NCBI RefSeq assembly: GCF_007273535.1
Contig: NZ_RIBP01000001.1
Coordinates: 744,001 to 808,000 of the forward strand
DNA from: Niallia circulans
GTDB lineage: Bacteria > Bacillota > Bacilli > Bacillales > Cytobacillaceae
Length of the DNA stretch: 64,000 bases
Reading direction: 5' to 3'
Part shown: one piece after another, positions 16,620 to 25,430 of the stretch
Layout of the letters: each line of letters opens with the position of its first letter
Position numbering within the stretch: the first letter of the stretch is position 1
The notes under the pieces: generated by a model
What the model was told of the DNA's origin: nothing
The model's input: the letters and a program-made list of their open reading frames with translations, nothing else
The model's database searches: none
Translations under genes and position numbers: made by a program

Positions 16620-19220
16620 CTACCCACCTAAGATGGATAACTCAGGCCTTTTATTAGACAATTCCCCATTAAAGTTTGAAGAATTAAATAGCTTATCTAA
16701 ATTGAGTAAAGGTAACCATGAATAGTTTCTGTTTTCTAAAATATCATGTACTGTTAACAATAAACCTGAAGAACCCGACATAATATCACCCGAAAGTCTA
16801 AAGCATGAATCACCAGGAACAAATATACAGTCATCTTTCTCTAATAAGTGTAAATTAAGTGTGAATAAGGCATATTTTACCAAATTATTTTCTTGAGTAT
16901 ATAATTCTAATAGATTTGCAATAGCTAAAATTCCAGTAGTACCCTGAAATAATCCTGCATTAAAAAAACATTTACTTTTTGGTATTTTACTAATACCATC
17001 AATTTCTTTCTTCCATTTCTGCTTTTCTGAAGTTAGTTCGAATTCTACAATAGGGATAGCTAAGCCACTTCCACCGCTAGCAAGATACGGTAATATCCTA
17101 TAGTCATCATCAATCTGATATAAACCATCACTATCAAATAAACCTAATTTTAGCTCCTTTTCTAATGCTTGTTCTGATAATAATAACCATTTCTCATCTC
17201 TTGTTTTTTTATACAGTGCAGTAAAATACAATGATACACCCGACCAACTGGTCATGATTCCTTTATCAACAACATCATAATCAAAAGTTATGATCGGTAC
17301 ATTAGAGTCGAGTTTTTCTGCTAATAGCTCTCCGATATGAAGACAATTATCTAGGTACTTATGATCGTCTACTTCATAACTAAATCCTAAGTATGCTAAA
17401 CCGATTCCACTTAATCCTGAAACAATGGATACATCTTCCATTTGTTCAAAATTGTTCACAGAATCGAATAGAGATTTTGCCTTTTCAACATACCCAAGTT
17501 CCCATAAAACTGTTGCTACTCCCACCTTACCGGTAAATAAACCATCTTCTAATTGAACAAGGTCTTTAATATCTTGTTTATCAAGCCAATCCTTTACTTT
17601 TTGATCTATCCCACCTGTTCTATGTAATGCCATTGCAATACCAAAACCACCAGTCAAAACATTCGTCATTCCTGATTCCATTTCAAATTGCCTAATGTCT
17701 CCTGGTAATAGTCTATCTTCATTTTTTATGTCTTTAATGATTGCATTTCGTAGTTTAGTTTTCAAATCTGATAAATTAAACTCTTGTTTTAGAAAACCAT
17801 TTGTACTCAGTAACTCATCCATTGGCCTTGATTGATGAAATTTGCATATAGATTCTACCTTTTCTATAATTTCTTTTGCTTTTATTCCAAATTCAACTTC
17901 AATCCAACTACTATGAATAGCCTCCATATTCCAAGATATATCTTGCACGTTACCAATTGGTAAAAATAATTGTTTTGCTATCCTTAATAACGCAAACCAA
18001 TCACTTTGTTCTTTATTCATTTCTTGATTTCCTATGAAACCAGGAGTCATTAATCCAGAAAGAGAATCATTTGTAGTACTAGCTGTTTCAAAATCTATTA
18101 ATCGAACTTGTTCATTTGGAGTTATGATGACATTTGCAGGTTGTAAGTCACCCATTCCCACATTATTTATATGTATTTCTTCTATCGCCTCAATAAGTTG
18201 ATTGATAATATTTATACACGAGCTAGTATACGACTCATTTTTTTGAGTACTGCTAAAAGGATAGTTCTTAACAATCCACTCTGACAGTGAATCACCTTCT
18301 ATATACTCCTCTTCTATAAAATAATGTTCCCAAGCACAAAAGGAACTTATCTTTTTAACAGGGTATTTTGTCTTTTCTAATTTATCTAGTGTCGCACTTT
18401 CATTCTCTATCCTAGAAAATGCATCTTTTCCTTGTGCATCTACTGCAGCATGAGGTCTTCCTTCTTTTAGAATAACCTTCATATTACTTTTATTTTCACA
18501 GATATAAACTCCGCCTCCATTACTAAAATGCAAAGCTTCTTTTATATCATAAGCATCTAGGGGAGAGGTAGTATCGGACTGATCTAGTACTTTATCCATC
18601 TTAATAATTTCTAGTGGTTCTTCTACAAAGTCAGGAAGATAATAATAAGGAACCCTTTTATCTTCTATAAGTTCGCCTTGTAAATTTTCAATTGCATCGA
18701 CTTTTTTCCCATCTATCCATGTAGTTCTAGGTATAAAAGCTCCATATCTGAAATAAACATTAGAATGATACCATCTTTTATCATTTAGAATATAGGGCCC
18801 TGGTTTTAATTGGGATAAATGCTTCTCTAGCAAACTTAATAATTCAATAAATTGATCAGTATTCTTAGGATATATAGTTATAAACTTCCCTGACGAACCT
18901 CTATCTCCATACTTCGAATCTTTCAGCAATAGCTCTGTATTACTTTTAACGTATTTAAATGAAATATCTCTTTCTATCATTAGTTTAGAGACAATATTTA
19001 AAGTCTTTTGTGCTTCTTTCATAGTCGTACTAATATGAATTTTCCAACCCTGGTAGGGCAATTGTTCTCCATTTTTCGCCAATACATTTGTCCAATGTTC
19101 ACCAGCAATTAATGCATAATTATCTGGTAAACTTTCTAATTTAAATAATCCTTGATCGACTTCACTTGCAACATTATAGTAATAACCTTTATTTATGTAC
19201 TTTATATATCTGTGATCCAT
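16620..19220 (-). CDS. lanKC: class III lanthipeptide synthetase (lyase-kinase-cyclase)
   Basis: 866 aa trifunctional enzyme that phosphorylates Ser/Thr of precursor cores, eliminates phosphate and forms lanthionine or labionin rings. The N-terminal lyase domain has GWKIHIS and KYGDRGSSGKFITIYP; the kinase domain has a conserved Lys in VILKEGRPHAA, the catalytic loop MGDLQPANVII and the metal motif IDFETAS; the C-terminal LanC-like domain has SGLSGIGLAY, TSWSGVSLYF, SGGSGLAIP and GLFQGTTGILAI. The Cys-Cys-His zinc ligands of LanC/LanL are absent, which places it in class III rather than IV. ATG 19220 has GAGGTG 7 nt upstream; an in-frame start at 19244 lies inside a hairpin and lacks an RBS. 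Flanked on both sides by precursor genes. Confidence 0.92.
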   Translation of the reverse strand: MDHRYIKYINKGYYYNVASEVDQGLFKLESLPDNYALIAGEHWTNVLAKNGEQLPYQGWKIHISTTMKEAQKTLNIVSKLMIERDISFKYVKSNTELLLKDSKYGDRGSSGKFITIYPKNTDQFIELLSLLEKHLSQLKPGPYILNDKRWYHSNVYFRYGAFIPRTTWIDGKKVDAIENLQGELIEDKRVPYYYLPDFVEEPLEIIKMDKVLDQSDTTSPLDAYDIKEALHFSNGGGVYICENKSNMKVILKEGRPHAAVDAQGKDAFSRIENESATLDKLEKTKYPVKKISSFCAWEHYFIEEEYIEGDSLSEWIVKNYPFSSTQKNESYTSSCINIINQLIEAIEEIHINNVGMGDLQPANVIITPNEQVRLIDFETASTTNDSLSGLMTPGFIGNQEMNKEQSDWFALLRIAKQLFLPIGNVQDISWNMEAIHSSWIEVEFGIKAKEIIEKVESICKFHQSRPMDELLSTNGFLKQEFNLSDLKTKLRNAIIKDIKNEDRLLPGDIRQFEMESGMTNVLTGGFGIAMALHRTGGIDQKVKDWLDKQDIKDLVQLEDGLFTGKVGVATVLWELGYVEKAKSLFDSVNNFEQMEDVSIVSGLSGIGLAYLGFSYEVDDHKYLDNCLHIGELLAEKLDSNVPIITFDYDVVDKGIMTSWSGVSLYFTALYKKTRDEKWLLLSEQALEKELKLGLFDSDGLYQIDDDYRILPYLASGGSGLAIPIVEFELTSEKQKWKKEIDGISKIPKSKCFFNAGLFQGTTGILAIANLLELYTQENNLVKYALFTLNLHLLEKDDCIFVPGDSCFRLSGDIMSGSSGLLLTVHDILENRNYSWLPLLNLDKLFNSSNFNGELSNKRPELSILGG

Positions 19221-19236
19221 ATGAACACCTCGATTT

Positions 19237-19267
19237 AAGCACAAATTAACCTAATTAATTTGTGCTT
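19237..19267 (-). promoter_or_regulatory. 13-bp perfect hairpin between precursor 7 and lanKC
   Basis: Arms AAGCACAAATTAA (minus strand 19267-19255) and its exact complement (19249-19237) around a 5-nt loop. No T-run follows and the lanKC Shine-Dalgarno starts just a few nt further on, so it may stabilise the precursor mRNA 3' end or modulate lanKC translation rather than terminate transcription. Confidence 0.6.
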
Positions 19268-19279
19268 AATTTATAATAA

Positions 19280-19417
19280 TTATCTAGGACTAACACAAAA
19301 GAAAATACTTAAACTACTGTGTTTCTTACAATTCACACTAACATTTGAACCAATCGGTTCATCACTTTTTTTATAGTTTTTTAAACTTTGTAATGATAAA
19401 ACATCTGCTCTAGACAT
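19280..19417 (-). CDS. class III lanthipeptide precursor, third type
   Basis: 45 aa from ATG 19417 with strong RBS GGGAGGTG. Leader MSRADVLSLQSLKN has the L-x-L-Q motif. Core SNVSVNC (24-30) and SSLSIFFC (34-41) repeat the S-x-x-S-x-x-C / S-x-x-S-x-x-x-C plan, and uniquely a 4-residue tail VSPR follows the last Cys. Lies between the protease gene and lanKC. Confidence 0.86.
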   Translation of the reverse strand: MSRADVLSLQSLKNYKKSDEPIGSNVSVNCKKHSSLSIFFCVSPR

Positions 19418-19446
19418 TTATAACACCTCCCTTCGATGATTAAAAT

Positions 19447-20115
19447 TTATAGTTTGAATGTTTTTATATTATCTAAGTTACTATCTTGTTTATTTGCTTG
19501 TAAAAATAAGTTTTCTATTTGTTCACCCCAATAGGGTCCCCAAACAATATTCTGAACACTATTAAACGATAAACTAGTGTTAGAAAATTGAAAGTACTCA
19601 TTTTCCTTTTTAATTAACCAAGGACTCCCCGAGCTTCCCACTTCTAATTTGCCTTCTAAACCTAATAGAGATGAATTGTGTATATGATCTTCAAAACTAA
19701 TGTTTTCTACCATTTGTACTTTTTTCTTTCCAAATAAATTTTTTATAATGTAAGGAATTAGAACCTTTTGGTTCTTTGAAACATTATTAAAAATCGGTTT
19801 TGCCATATAATCCGTTTTTAATGTGGGTTCTCTCAATGTCATAAAAGCAGTATCATAATCTACTACTCCATTATTAACCCATTCACTACTAATGTAGATT
19901 TCTTCAATCTCATATTCTTTATTATCATTAGTTATAAAGGTTACTTCATTTGCATTTAATTGCTTATACCAATCAAAGACACAATGTGCTGCAGTACAAA
20001 CCAATGGATTATTCATACCTTTTATTAGTGAGGCATTACTTATAAATTTATTTTTATTTTGTTTTATTTTTAGTAATCCAGTATTACATGCTTTATTTTC
20101 ATTATTTGTATTCAT
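19447..20115 (-). CDS. chymotrypsin-fold serine protease in lanthipeptide cluster
   Basis: 222 aa trypsin/V8-like protease. The triad is visible: His in VCTAAHCVFDW, Asp in VVDYDTAFMTL, Ser in GSSGSPW. No signal peptide or membrane segment is seen, so it is probably cytoplasmic, unlike secreted V8 relatives. ATG 20115 has AAAGGA about 8 nt upstream; a GTG six bases earlier is too close to the RBS. First gene of the lanthipeptide unit. The exporter lacks a peptidase domain and class III clusters often lack a dedicated protease, so a role in leader removal is plausible but not shown; immunity or self-protection is an alternative. Confidence 0.8.
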   Translation of the reverse strand: MNTNNENKACNTGLLKIKQNKNKFISNASLIKGMNNPLVCTAAHCVFDWYKQLNANEVTFITNDNKEYEIEEIYISSEWVNNGVVDYDTAFMTLREPTLKTDYMAKPIFNNVSKNQKVLIPYIIKNLFGKKKVQMVENISFEDHIHNSSLLGLEGKLEVGSSGSPWLIKKENEYFQFSNTSLSFNSVQNIVWGPYWGEQIENLFLQANKQDSNLDNIKTFKL

Positions 20116-20131
20116 TTCCACATTCCTTTAA

Positions 20132-20173
20132 TTGGTATATTACCAAAATACTACCAAATTAAAGAAGGTTCAA
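20132..20173 (-). promoter_or_regulatory. promoter and TTGGTA-type operator of lanthipeptide operon
   Basis: On the minus strand TTGAAC (20173-20168), 17-bp spacer, TATTTT (20150-20145). The palindrome TTGGTATATTACCAA (20132-20146) and a further TTGGTAG (20151-20157) overlap the -10 and start region, giving three TTGGTA half-sites next to the protease RBS. Likely repressor or response-regulator target. Confidence 0.5.
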
Positions 20174-20929
20174 TATTTTGTTTATAAAGTAGTATCTTAT
20201 GTATAATAGAATTCATTGCACAATACTATGTTTTTGTGGGCAGCAAATAAACATCTACTAGAGAAAGAAGGTCAGTGTATATAAAGGGTTTATAAGTTCC
20301 TCAATACAATGAACTCCCTACACATGCTTTTATGCTTCCCACTAAAGGACAGTGGAAATTATTATTTGTTTGTTCAGCATGGTATCTTTTTACTTTTTTA
20401 TAAAAAATCGAAATGAATGTATGTTAAAGTAATTTGAACCCAGGTATGGATTATCTTAAAAATCTATCAAATCAAACTTTCTTTTAATAAGTAAGTTTAT
20501 GACGTAATCACTTTCAGTATTAAGATACTATTAAGTGGAAAAGGACCTATAATTAATCTAGATTGCACTTAATATGGTTTACCTGGCAGCTTACAAATAA
20601 AAGAAAGGTTTTCGACTGGGGAATTTAATGTAAGTTGTCCTCATGCAGCAGGCCTTAGAGGATTTGAAGGGCAAATAGAAGAAATCATGTAGAAATAAAA
20701 TTTCATAATCTGGTCTATCCAATTGGCAATTTATCATCTCTAAAGTGAGCTTAAAAACAGCTTTATTTCCATTTTTTTCATATTAGAAGATGAGAGAAAG
20801 CTATGTTTTTTTTATAGCCTCTGTGAGATTTAAGTTTAGAAATAGATTTATACTTTTATGCACTTCAGTGGGTTCTGAACAACTATAAACAAAGTTCTAT
20901 TATCTTTATGTATAATGAAAAACTAAAAA
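20174..20929. other. intergenic stretch with a possible coding relic
   Basis: About 750 bp without an intact gene. On the plus strand 20579-20692 one frame reads with coding character (LPGSLQIKERFSTGEF, then NVSCPHAAGLRGFEGQIEEI, stop at 20690), but no start or upstream continuation is found, so it may be the tail of a lost gene. Family not recognised. Confidence 0.3.
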
Positions 20930-20961
20930 GGCATAAAATCGGTGAGTACCCGTCTTATGCC
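20930..20961 (-). terminator. terminator of PadR/HAAS/lipoprotein operon
   Basis: Minus strand: GGCATAA..GGT-loop-ACC..TTATGCC followed by TTTTTAG. It lies 95 bp after the lipoprotein stop. Confidence 0.7.
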
Positions 20962-21054
20962 CACTAAGTCATTTAATGAAATTAACTGTATATATATTTC
21001 AAAAACCTATGTTAAAGCTATATTCCTTAAAAAATTCTTTTATCTAGTTATTAT

Positions 21055-21663
21055 TTATATTTCTCTTCCAAATGCTTTTGTTTTAATACCTTTTTTATCT
21101 AGGAAGTCCTCAATCTTTTTCTGTTCTCTTCCATTCACTACTTTAGTATTACTTTTTATCGCCCCTATATTTATCTTAGGAATTTTCCCCTCATTTAGAT
21201 CATCTGTAATATTACTAAGCGTTTCATCTAGTCCATAAAGAATTTCATTTGAAGCTGTAATGTATCGACTAATTCTCTTAGTCTCTGCTTGATATTCTTC
21301 AGGTAAGGTATTTTTTAACATAAAGCTAGAAAAATTCTCATCATTTTCTTTAGTAAGTTTGGTGATTTTATCAAACTTCTCTAATTCATTTTCATTTAAA
21401 CTATCCTCTCCATCATAGAGAATATCTAAAAATGGTGTACTAGCATTAGTTAACTCTTCATAGCTATCTAGATATGTTTTTATGCTTAATTTTGATTCTT
21501 CTTCATCTATTTTCTCATTTCGTTTTTCAGAGGTAAAAATAGTTCTAGGAATTTCTACATCCTGAGTAGAAAGAATTTCATCTTCAGTGTCTTCTATATT
21601 TTCTTTCTGTGAACATCCATTTAATATTAATAAAACTAAGAAAAAATATGAAATCCGTCTCAT
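21055..21663 (-). CDS. lipoprotein of unknown function in PadR/HAAS operon
   Basis: 202 aa. N-terminus MRRISYFFLVLLILNGCSQ is a lipoprotein signal peptide with lipobox LNGC, so it is anchored outside the membrane. The rest is charged and helical (Glu/Lys-rich, e.g. ENELEKFDKITKLTKEND). The ATG at 21663 overlaps the stop of the HAAS gene by one base (TAATG), so they are translationally coupled. No family recognised. Confidence 0.75.
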   Translation of the reverse strand: MRRISYFFLVLLILNGCSQKENIEDTEDEILSTQDVEIPRTIFTSEKRNEKIDEEESKLSIKTYLDSYEELTNASTPFLDILYDGEDSLNENELEKFDKITKLTKENDENFSSFMLKNTLPEEYQAETKRISRYITASNEILYGLDETLSNITDDLNEGKIPKINIGAIKSNTKVVNGREQKKIEDFLDKKGIKTKAFGREI

Positions 21664-22229
21664 TATAATTTCTTCTCCCTCGCAATTGACATATTCCATC
21701 TCAAGTATTTAATCAATATTTTTAGCAATAATTTCCCTAAAAGATAACCTGCGAATGCTAAAATAGCCCCGAAAATAAGCCCTTTTAAAGATTCAAGTAT
21801 TTCGCCAACCCCAATTGTACTAAACCCATTAATAAATCCCATTATTACTAATATTATTGGTGATAAAATCATTACAGGAACACCAATGATATAAGCTAGA
21901 AAAAATGGTAATAGTATTAGCATCACAAAAAAACCTACTATAATGAATACAAAATTCATTATGCTTAAACCCATAATTGACAACATTGCTGTAAATAAAC
22001 TTTTAATGCTACGATTTTCTTCAACTCTATTAACTGCATAAACAGCATTTAATTCTTTAGCAATTTCTTCTGGTTGCCCTAATTCTTCCGCTATTTCCTT
22101 ATCACTTTTTTCTTCAAGCCTTCCCTCTTCAAAATGCATATTATATTCACTTACTATGTCAACTTTTTCTTGTTCAGACATAAACTTCAAACTATTCTTA
22201 AGTAATTTTAAAAATTCATTTTTGTTCAA
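21663..22229 (-). CDS. HAAS/DUF1700-domain membrane protein
   Basis: About 188 aa. The N-terminal HAAS domain (NEFLKLLKNSLKFMSEQEK, SDKEIAEELGQPEEIAKEL) is typically encoded next to PadR regulators; then come hydrophobic segments (about residues 80-165) making several membrane helices. Start chosen at TTG 22229, about 10 nt after GAGGAG; the earlier in-frame starts at 22247 and 22238 overlap that RBS. Such proteins commonly act with the PadR partner in envelope-stress or export regulation. Confidence 0.8.
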   Translation of the reverse strand: MNKNEFLKLLKNSLKFMSEQEKVDIVSEYNMHFEEGRLEEKSDKEIAEELGQPEEIAKELNAVYAVNRVEENRSIKSLFTAMLSIMGLSIMNFVFIIVGFFVMLILLPFFLAYIIGVPVMILSPIILVIMGFINGFSTIGVGEILESLKGLIFGAILAFAGYLLGKLLLKILIKYLRWNMSIAREKKL

Positions 22230-22545
22230 GCTTATCATTCTCCTCAATAAAACAGTTAATTATTAGGAAAAATTCTTTCCATTCATATTTTAAAGTTTCA
22301 AGTTGACTTATCCCATTCTTTGTAATTCTGTAATATTTTCTGAATGGTCCTTCGTTAGATTCCTTATTATATGTCGTTAGATGTTTTTCCTTTACTAACC
22401 TTCTTAATATTGGATAAACAGTACCTTCTGAAATAATTATCTTATTAGATATCTTTTTTACTAGTGAATATCCATATTCATCCTCTTTGTTTACTATTAA
22501 TAAAACTATTAATTCAAGTACACCTTTTTTAAACTGAGCATTCAT
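22216..22545 (-). CDS. PadR-family transcriptional regulator
   Basis: 109 aa winged-helix repressor: FKKGVLELIVLLIV, EYGYSLVKKIS, SEGTVYPILRRLVKE and YYRITKNGISQLE are the PadR N-domain landmarks, with a short C-terminal dimerisation helix. ATG 22545 (MNAQFKKG) matches family starts and has GGTGAT upstream. It overlaps the HAAS gene and begins the operon, so it probably autoregulates through the palindrome at 22593. Confidence 0.88.
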   Translation of the reverse strand: MNAQFKKGVLELIVLLIVNKEDEYGYSLVKKISNKIIISEGTVYPILRRLVKEKHLTTYNKESNEGPFRKYYRITKNGISQLETLKYEWKEFFLIINCFIEENDKLEQK

Positions 22546-22592
22546 TATTATCACCAGCGTTTTTATTTGGTCTATACTACAGTGTATTATTC

Positions 22593-22615
22593 GGTACTGT
22601 TTCAAACACTGTACC
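22593..22615 (-). promoter_or_regulatory. probable PadR operator
   Basis: GGTACTGTTTCAAACACTGTACC is a near-perfect palindrome 48 bp upstream of the padR start; an ACAGTGTA half repeats nearby (22569-22577). PadR proteins usually repress from such AT-rich palindromes at their own promoters. Confidence 0.6.
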
Positions 22616-22656
22616 AAGTCATAATAAATCTTAATGTTGTGAGGAAAAAAATTCAT

Positions 22657-23089
22657 GATGTAGTATAATTTTTTTAACTTTGAAGTTTGATTTATAATTT
22701 TCGTTAAATTAACTTTATTGCTTTGGTAAATAATCTCTCTAATGTAAAAAATTGATTTATTTTAATTGTGATGTTACATTGTTATTTGGTATACAGATAA
22801 GATTTCAATATTACAGAAGTCCTCCCATAATTTTATTTACTGATTACATATTTCGTTATTTTTTTAAAAAATCCACCTACCTTATATTTGAATTATTTTA
22901 TTATAAAGTAATTACAATAATTTAATATCCAAAAATTGTTAAAGGGATAATAAATTATCTAAAAGGACATTTTTAACATGTAACAGGTGTCGTTTTAATA
23001 AAAAATTATTATTCTCTATAGATTATCAGTTATTATCTGCAATATAGTAATATTGCATTAATACTTATTTCATCTTGTCAAATCATAAT
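22657..23089. other. divergent intergenic stretch between padR and kinase genes
   Basis: AT-rich, presumably holding the two divergent promoters. No small peptide gene with a good RBS (such as an AgrD-like pheromone) was found on either strand. Confidence 0.45.
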
Positions 23090-23106
23090 AACAGGAGAAA
23101 AGAACC

Positions 23107-24363
23107 ATGATTTTCATCGATTTTATTGGAGCCCTTTTTGCAACAATACCATTTCTTTTATTAACACTACAGCTATTGAATAAATTGCATTTTAAAAAAA
23201 AGGGATTAATTTATTTTTTGTTAATAAGTTTTGGTACAGCTATACTTTTAGCACTATCACTAGGAAACCCCTTATTAAAGTTATCTATAGCAGTTATGAT
23301 TTTAGCTTTTCTTTGTACAAAATTTTATAATGTAAAGTTTACTTTTTCATTATTATCACTGCTTTTAAGTGTGATCCTTCTGCTTATTGTGGAATATGTG
23401 GGTATTATTATTTTGAATTTACTTTATGTGGAGTCATTATCGTATAATCAAATACGCTTTATCACTGCATTAATTAACGCTTTACTTTTATCTTTATTGT
23501 TTTTATTCATGAAGTCATTAAAGTTGAGTCTTATTCCTAACCATGACGTTTATTTTGCTAATAACTCAAAACTTTGGTGGACTTCTCCAGTATTTGTTGT
23601 TTTATCCTTGCTAATTGTCGTTGAAATCATTCAAGATGGAGTAACCATTTCCTCCGTTTATTTAATACTCACTTCCATTATTGCCTTTATTTATCTTACA
23701 AGGTACATAATTTTTCAAAAGACAGTAGAAACAGAAAAAATAATGGTAAATGAACAAGAAAAAAGCGCAAAGTTTTACTTAAGAGGTATTCAAGCCCAAA
23801 GGCACGATTTTATATTTCAGGTTAACACAATTAATTCACTAGTCCATCTGAATAGAATAGATGAATTAAAAACGTACCTTGGTGAACTTACAGAAGAGTT
23901 TCAAACCACTTCCGAAACACTTCCATTACATTATATTTCGACAGCCGGTTTACTTATTCAATACAAACAAATATTTAAAAAGGATGGAGTTCATTTTAAA
24001 ATTATTGTAGAGGATACATTCGAAGGAATCCCTATGCAAGTTTATGAATTTAATAACATTATAGGTAACTTAATTACTAATGCATTTGAATCTGTCAGAT
24101 TAATAAAAACAAACTACAAAGAGATAACAATTAAATTCTCTAAAGATCAACATTTAGTGGTAGAGGTTATAAATGAAATTAATCAAGATTCATTTGATTT
24201 AATGAACATATTTCAGGATGGCTTTACTACCAAGGAGAAGGATAAAAATGGTCTTGGTCTAAACAATATTATGATGACCTTAGAACAGTACAACGGTTAC
24301 TTATATCCAGAATTAAATAATCGAACATTAAGTATGTTTGTCATAATACCCACAGAAAAGTAA
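23107..24363 (+). CDS. AgrC-like GHKL sensor histidine kinase
   Basis: 418 aa. About six transmembrane helices in residues 1-200, then a cytoplasmic kinase part: phospho-acceptor His in IQAQRHDFIFQVNTINSL (SpoOB-type dimerisation), N-box NNIIGNLITNAFESV and G-box KNGLGLNNIMMTLEQYNG. This layout is that of the AgrC/CitA-like class that senses peptides or small ligands. RBS AGGAGA. The LytTR response regulator follows 264 bp downstream. No AgrB or AgrD is nearby, so the signal is unknown; the lanthipeptide cluster 3 kb away is a possible target or signal source. Confidence 0.85.
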   Translation: MIFIDFIGALFATIPFLLLTLQLLNKLHFKKKGLIYFLLISFGTAILLALSLGNPLLKLSIAVMILAFLCTKFYNVKFTFSLLSLLLSVILLLIVEYVGIIILNLLYVESLSYNQIRFITALINALLLSLLFLFMKSLKLSLIPNHDVYFANNSKLWWTSPVFVVLSLLIVVEIIQDGVTISSVYLILTSIIAFIYLTRYIIFQKTVETEKIMVNEQEKSAKFYLRGIQAQRHDFIFQVNTINSLVHLNRIDELKTYLGELTEEFQTTSETLPLHYISTAGLLIQYKQIFKKDGVHFKIIVEDTFEGIPMQVYEFNNIIGNLITNAFESVRLIKTNYKEITIKFSKDQHLVVEVINEINQDSFDLMNIFQDGFTTKEKDKNGLGLNNIMMTLEQYNGYLYPELNNRTLSMFVIIPTEK

Positions 24364-24627
24364 ATAAAAAATAGCAGCATGTTTTATTTCAACCGCACAA
24401 TCAGTATACTTACTTAACCAAGAAGCAATTCTAATTAATAATTATTGACTATTGCCTGATAGACTAATGAAAACTAAACTAATATTCAAAGAAAGATAGA
24501 TATATATTATTTTTTTGATGAATTTATTTTCGACTTTCAAATTAAATTAAAAGTAACTTATCACAGTATTTCTTATGTATGTATCTATCCTTCCAAGTAA
24601 AGAAAAATGAAAGAGGGACAATTTAAG

Positions 24628-25347
24628 ATGACCAAATTAAACATTTTAGCCATAGATGATGATCCTATTCAATTGGATGTATATAAGGACATTTTTAAAG
24701 ATTCTCCTTATAATTTGGTATACACCTGTACAAATGGTGATTTACTCCCCCTTTTTTTGAGTGAAAATAACGTAGATATTGCATTATTAGATATAGAAAT
24801 TGCATCACAGTCAGGATTCAAATTAGCAGAACATATTAATCAGTATTATGGAAACATTAAAATCATTTTTATTAGTAATCACAAATCGTTTGCTTTAGAA
24901 GCCTATGATTTTTATCCATTAGATTATATTGTTAAACCAGTAGACGTATTCAGATTGTTTCAGACATTAAGCAGGATCAATTATTCAGGCGGCCAAAATA
25001 ATCTTCGAATTGGGGTTAAGACATCAACAGGATTCTCGTTAATTAAGAAAGATGACATTCTATTTATTAGTAAAACCTTAAATAAAACAACGATCCACCT
25101 TGCAAACGGAGAAAGAATAGAAAGTAATGAGAAACTGGAAGCACATGAAATGAAATTATTAAAACATGGTTTTTATCGTATTCATAAATCCTATCTAGTT
25201 AGCTTAAATAAAGTAAAAAAAATTCAAAAAGATGAATTTATGAATTCATTTAATATAGTTCTATATGATTCTAGTACTACCATACCAGTAAGTAAACACC
25301 GTATAAAAGAACTAAAAGATGCCGTAATGAAGCAGTTTAATTTTTAA
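24628..25347 (+). CDS. LytTR-family response regulator (AgrA-like)
   Basis: 239 aa. Receiver domain with acidic pocket (AIDDDP), phospho-acceptor Asp in IALLDIEIA and Lys in YIVKPVD; C-terminal LytTR DNA-binding domain (residues about 135-235; FISKTLNKTTIHLANG, YRIHKSYLVSLNKVKKI). ATG 24628 follows GAGGG at 10 nt; an upstream ATG at 24607 lacks a good RBS. Partner of the kinase at 23107. Confidence 0.87.
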   Translation: MTKLNILAIDDDPIQLDVYKDIFKDSPYNLVYTCTNGDLLPLFLSENNVDIALLDIEIASQSGFKLAEHINQYYGNIKIIFISNHKSFALEAYDFYPLDYIVKPVDVFRLFQTLSRINYSGGQNNLRIGVKTSTGFSLIKKDDILFISKTLNKTTIHLANGERIESNEKLEAHEMKLLKHGFYRIHKSYLVSLNKVKKIQKDEFMNSFNIVLYDSSTTIPVSKHRIKELKDAVMKQFNF

Positions 25348-25430
25348 ATACTCCTTCATTTCAATTATATAGTTATATTCACATGACTATTCACAAAAAG
25401 TGGATACTGTGCCGACATACTAATAAAATG

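Noticed and set aside
16620..19220. Class IV (LanL) synthetase
   Set aside because: The C-terminal cyclase domain lacks the Cys-Cys/His zinc ligands expected of LanL, so class III fits better.
22979..22992. A fourth tandem TGTC element upstream of the AgrC-like kinase
   Set aside because: Only one half (TGTCG at 22988) matches and the other, TGTAA, is 9 bp away, so the spacing and sequence fail.
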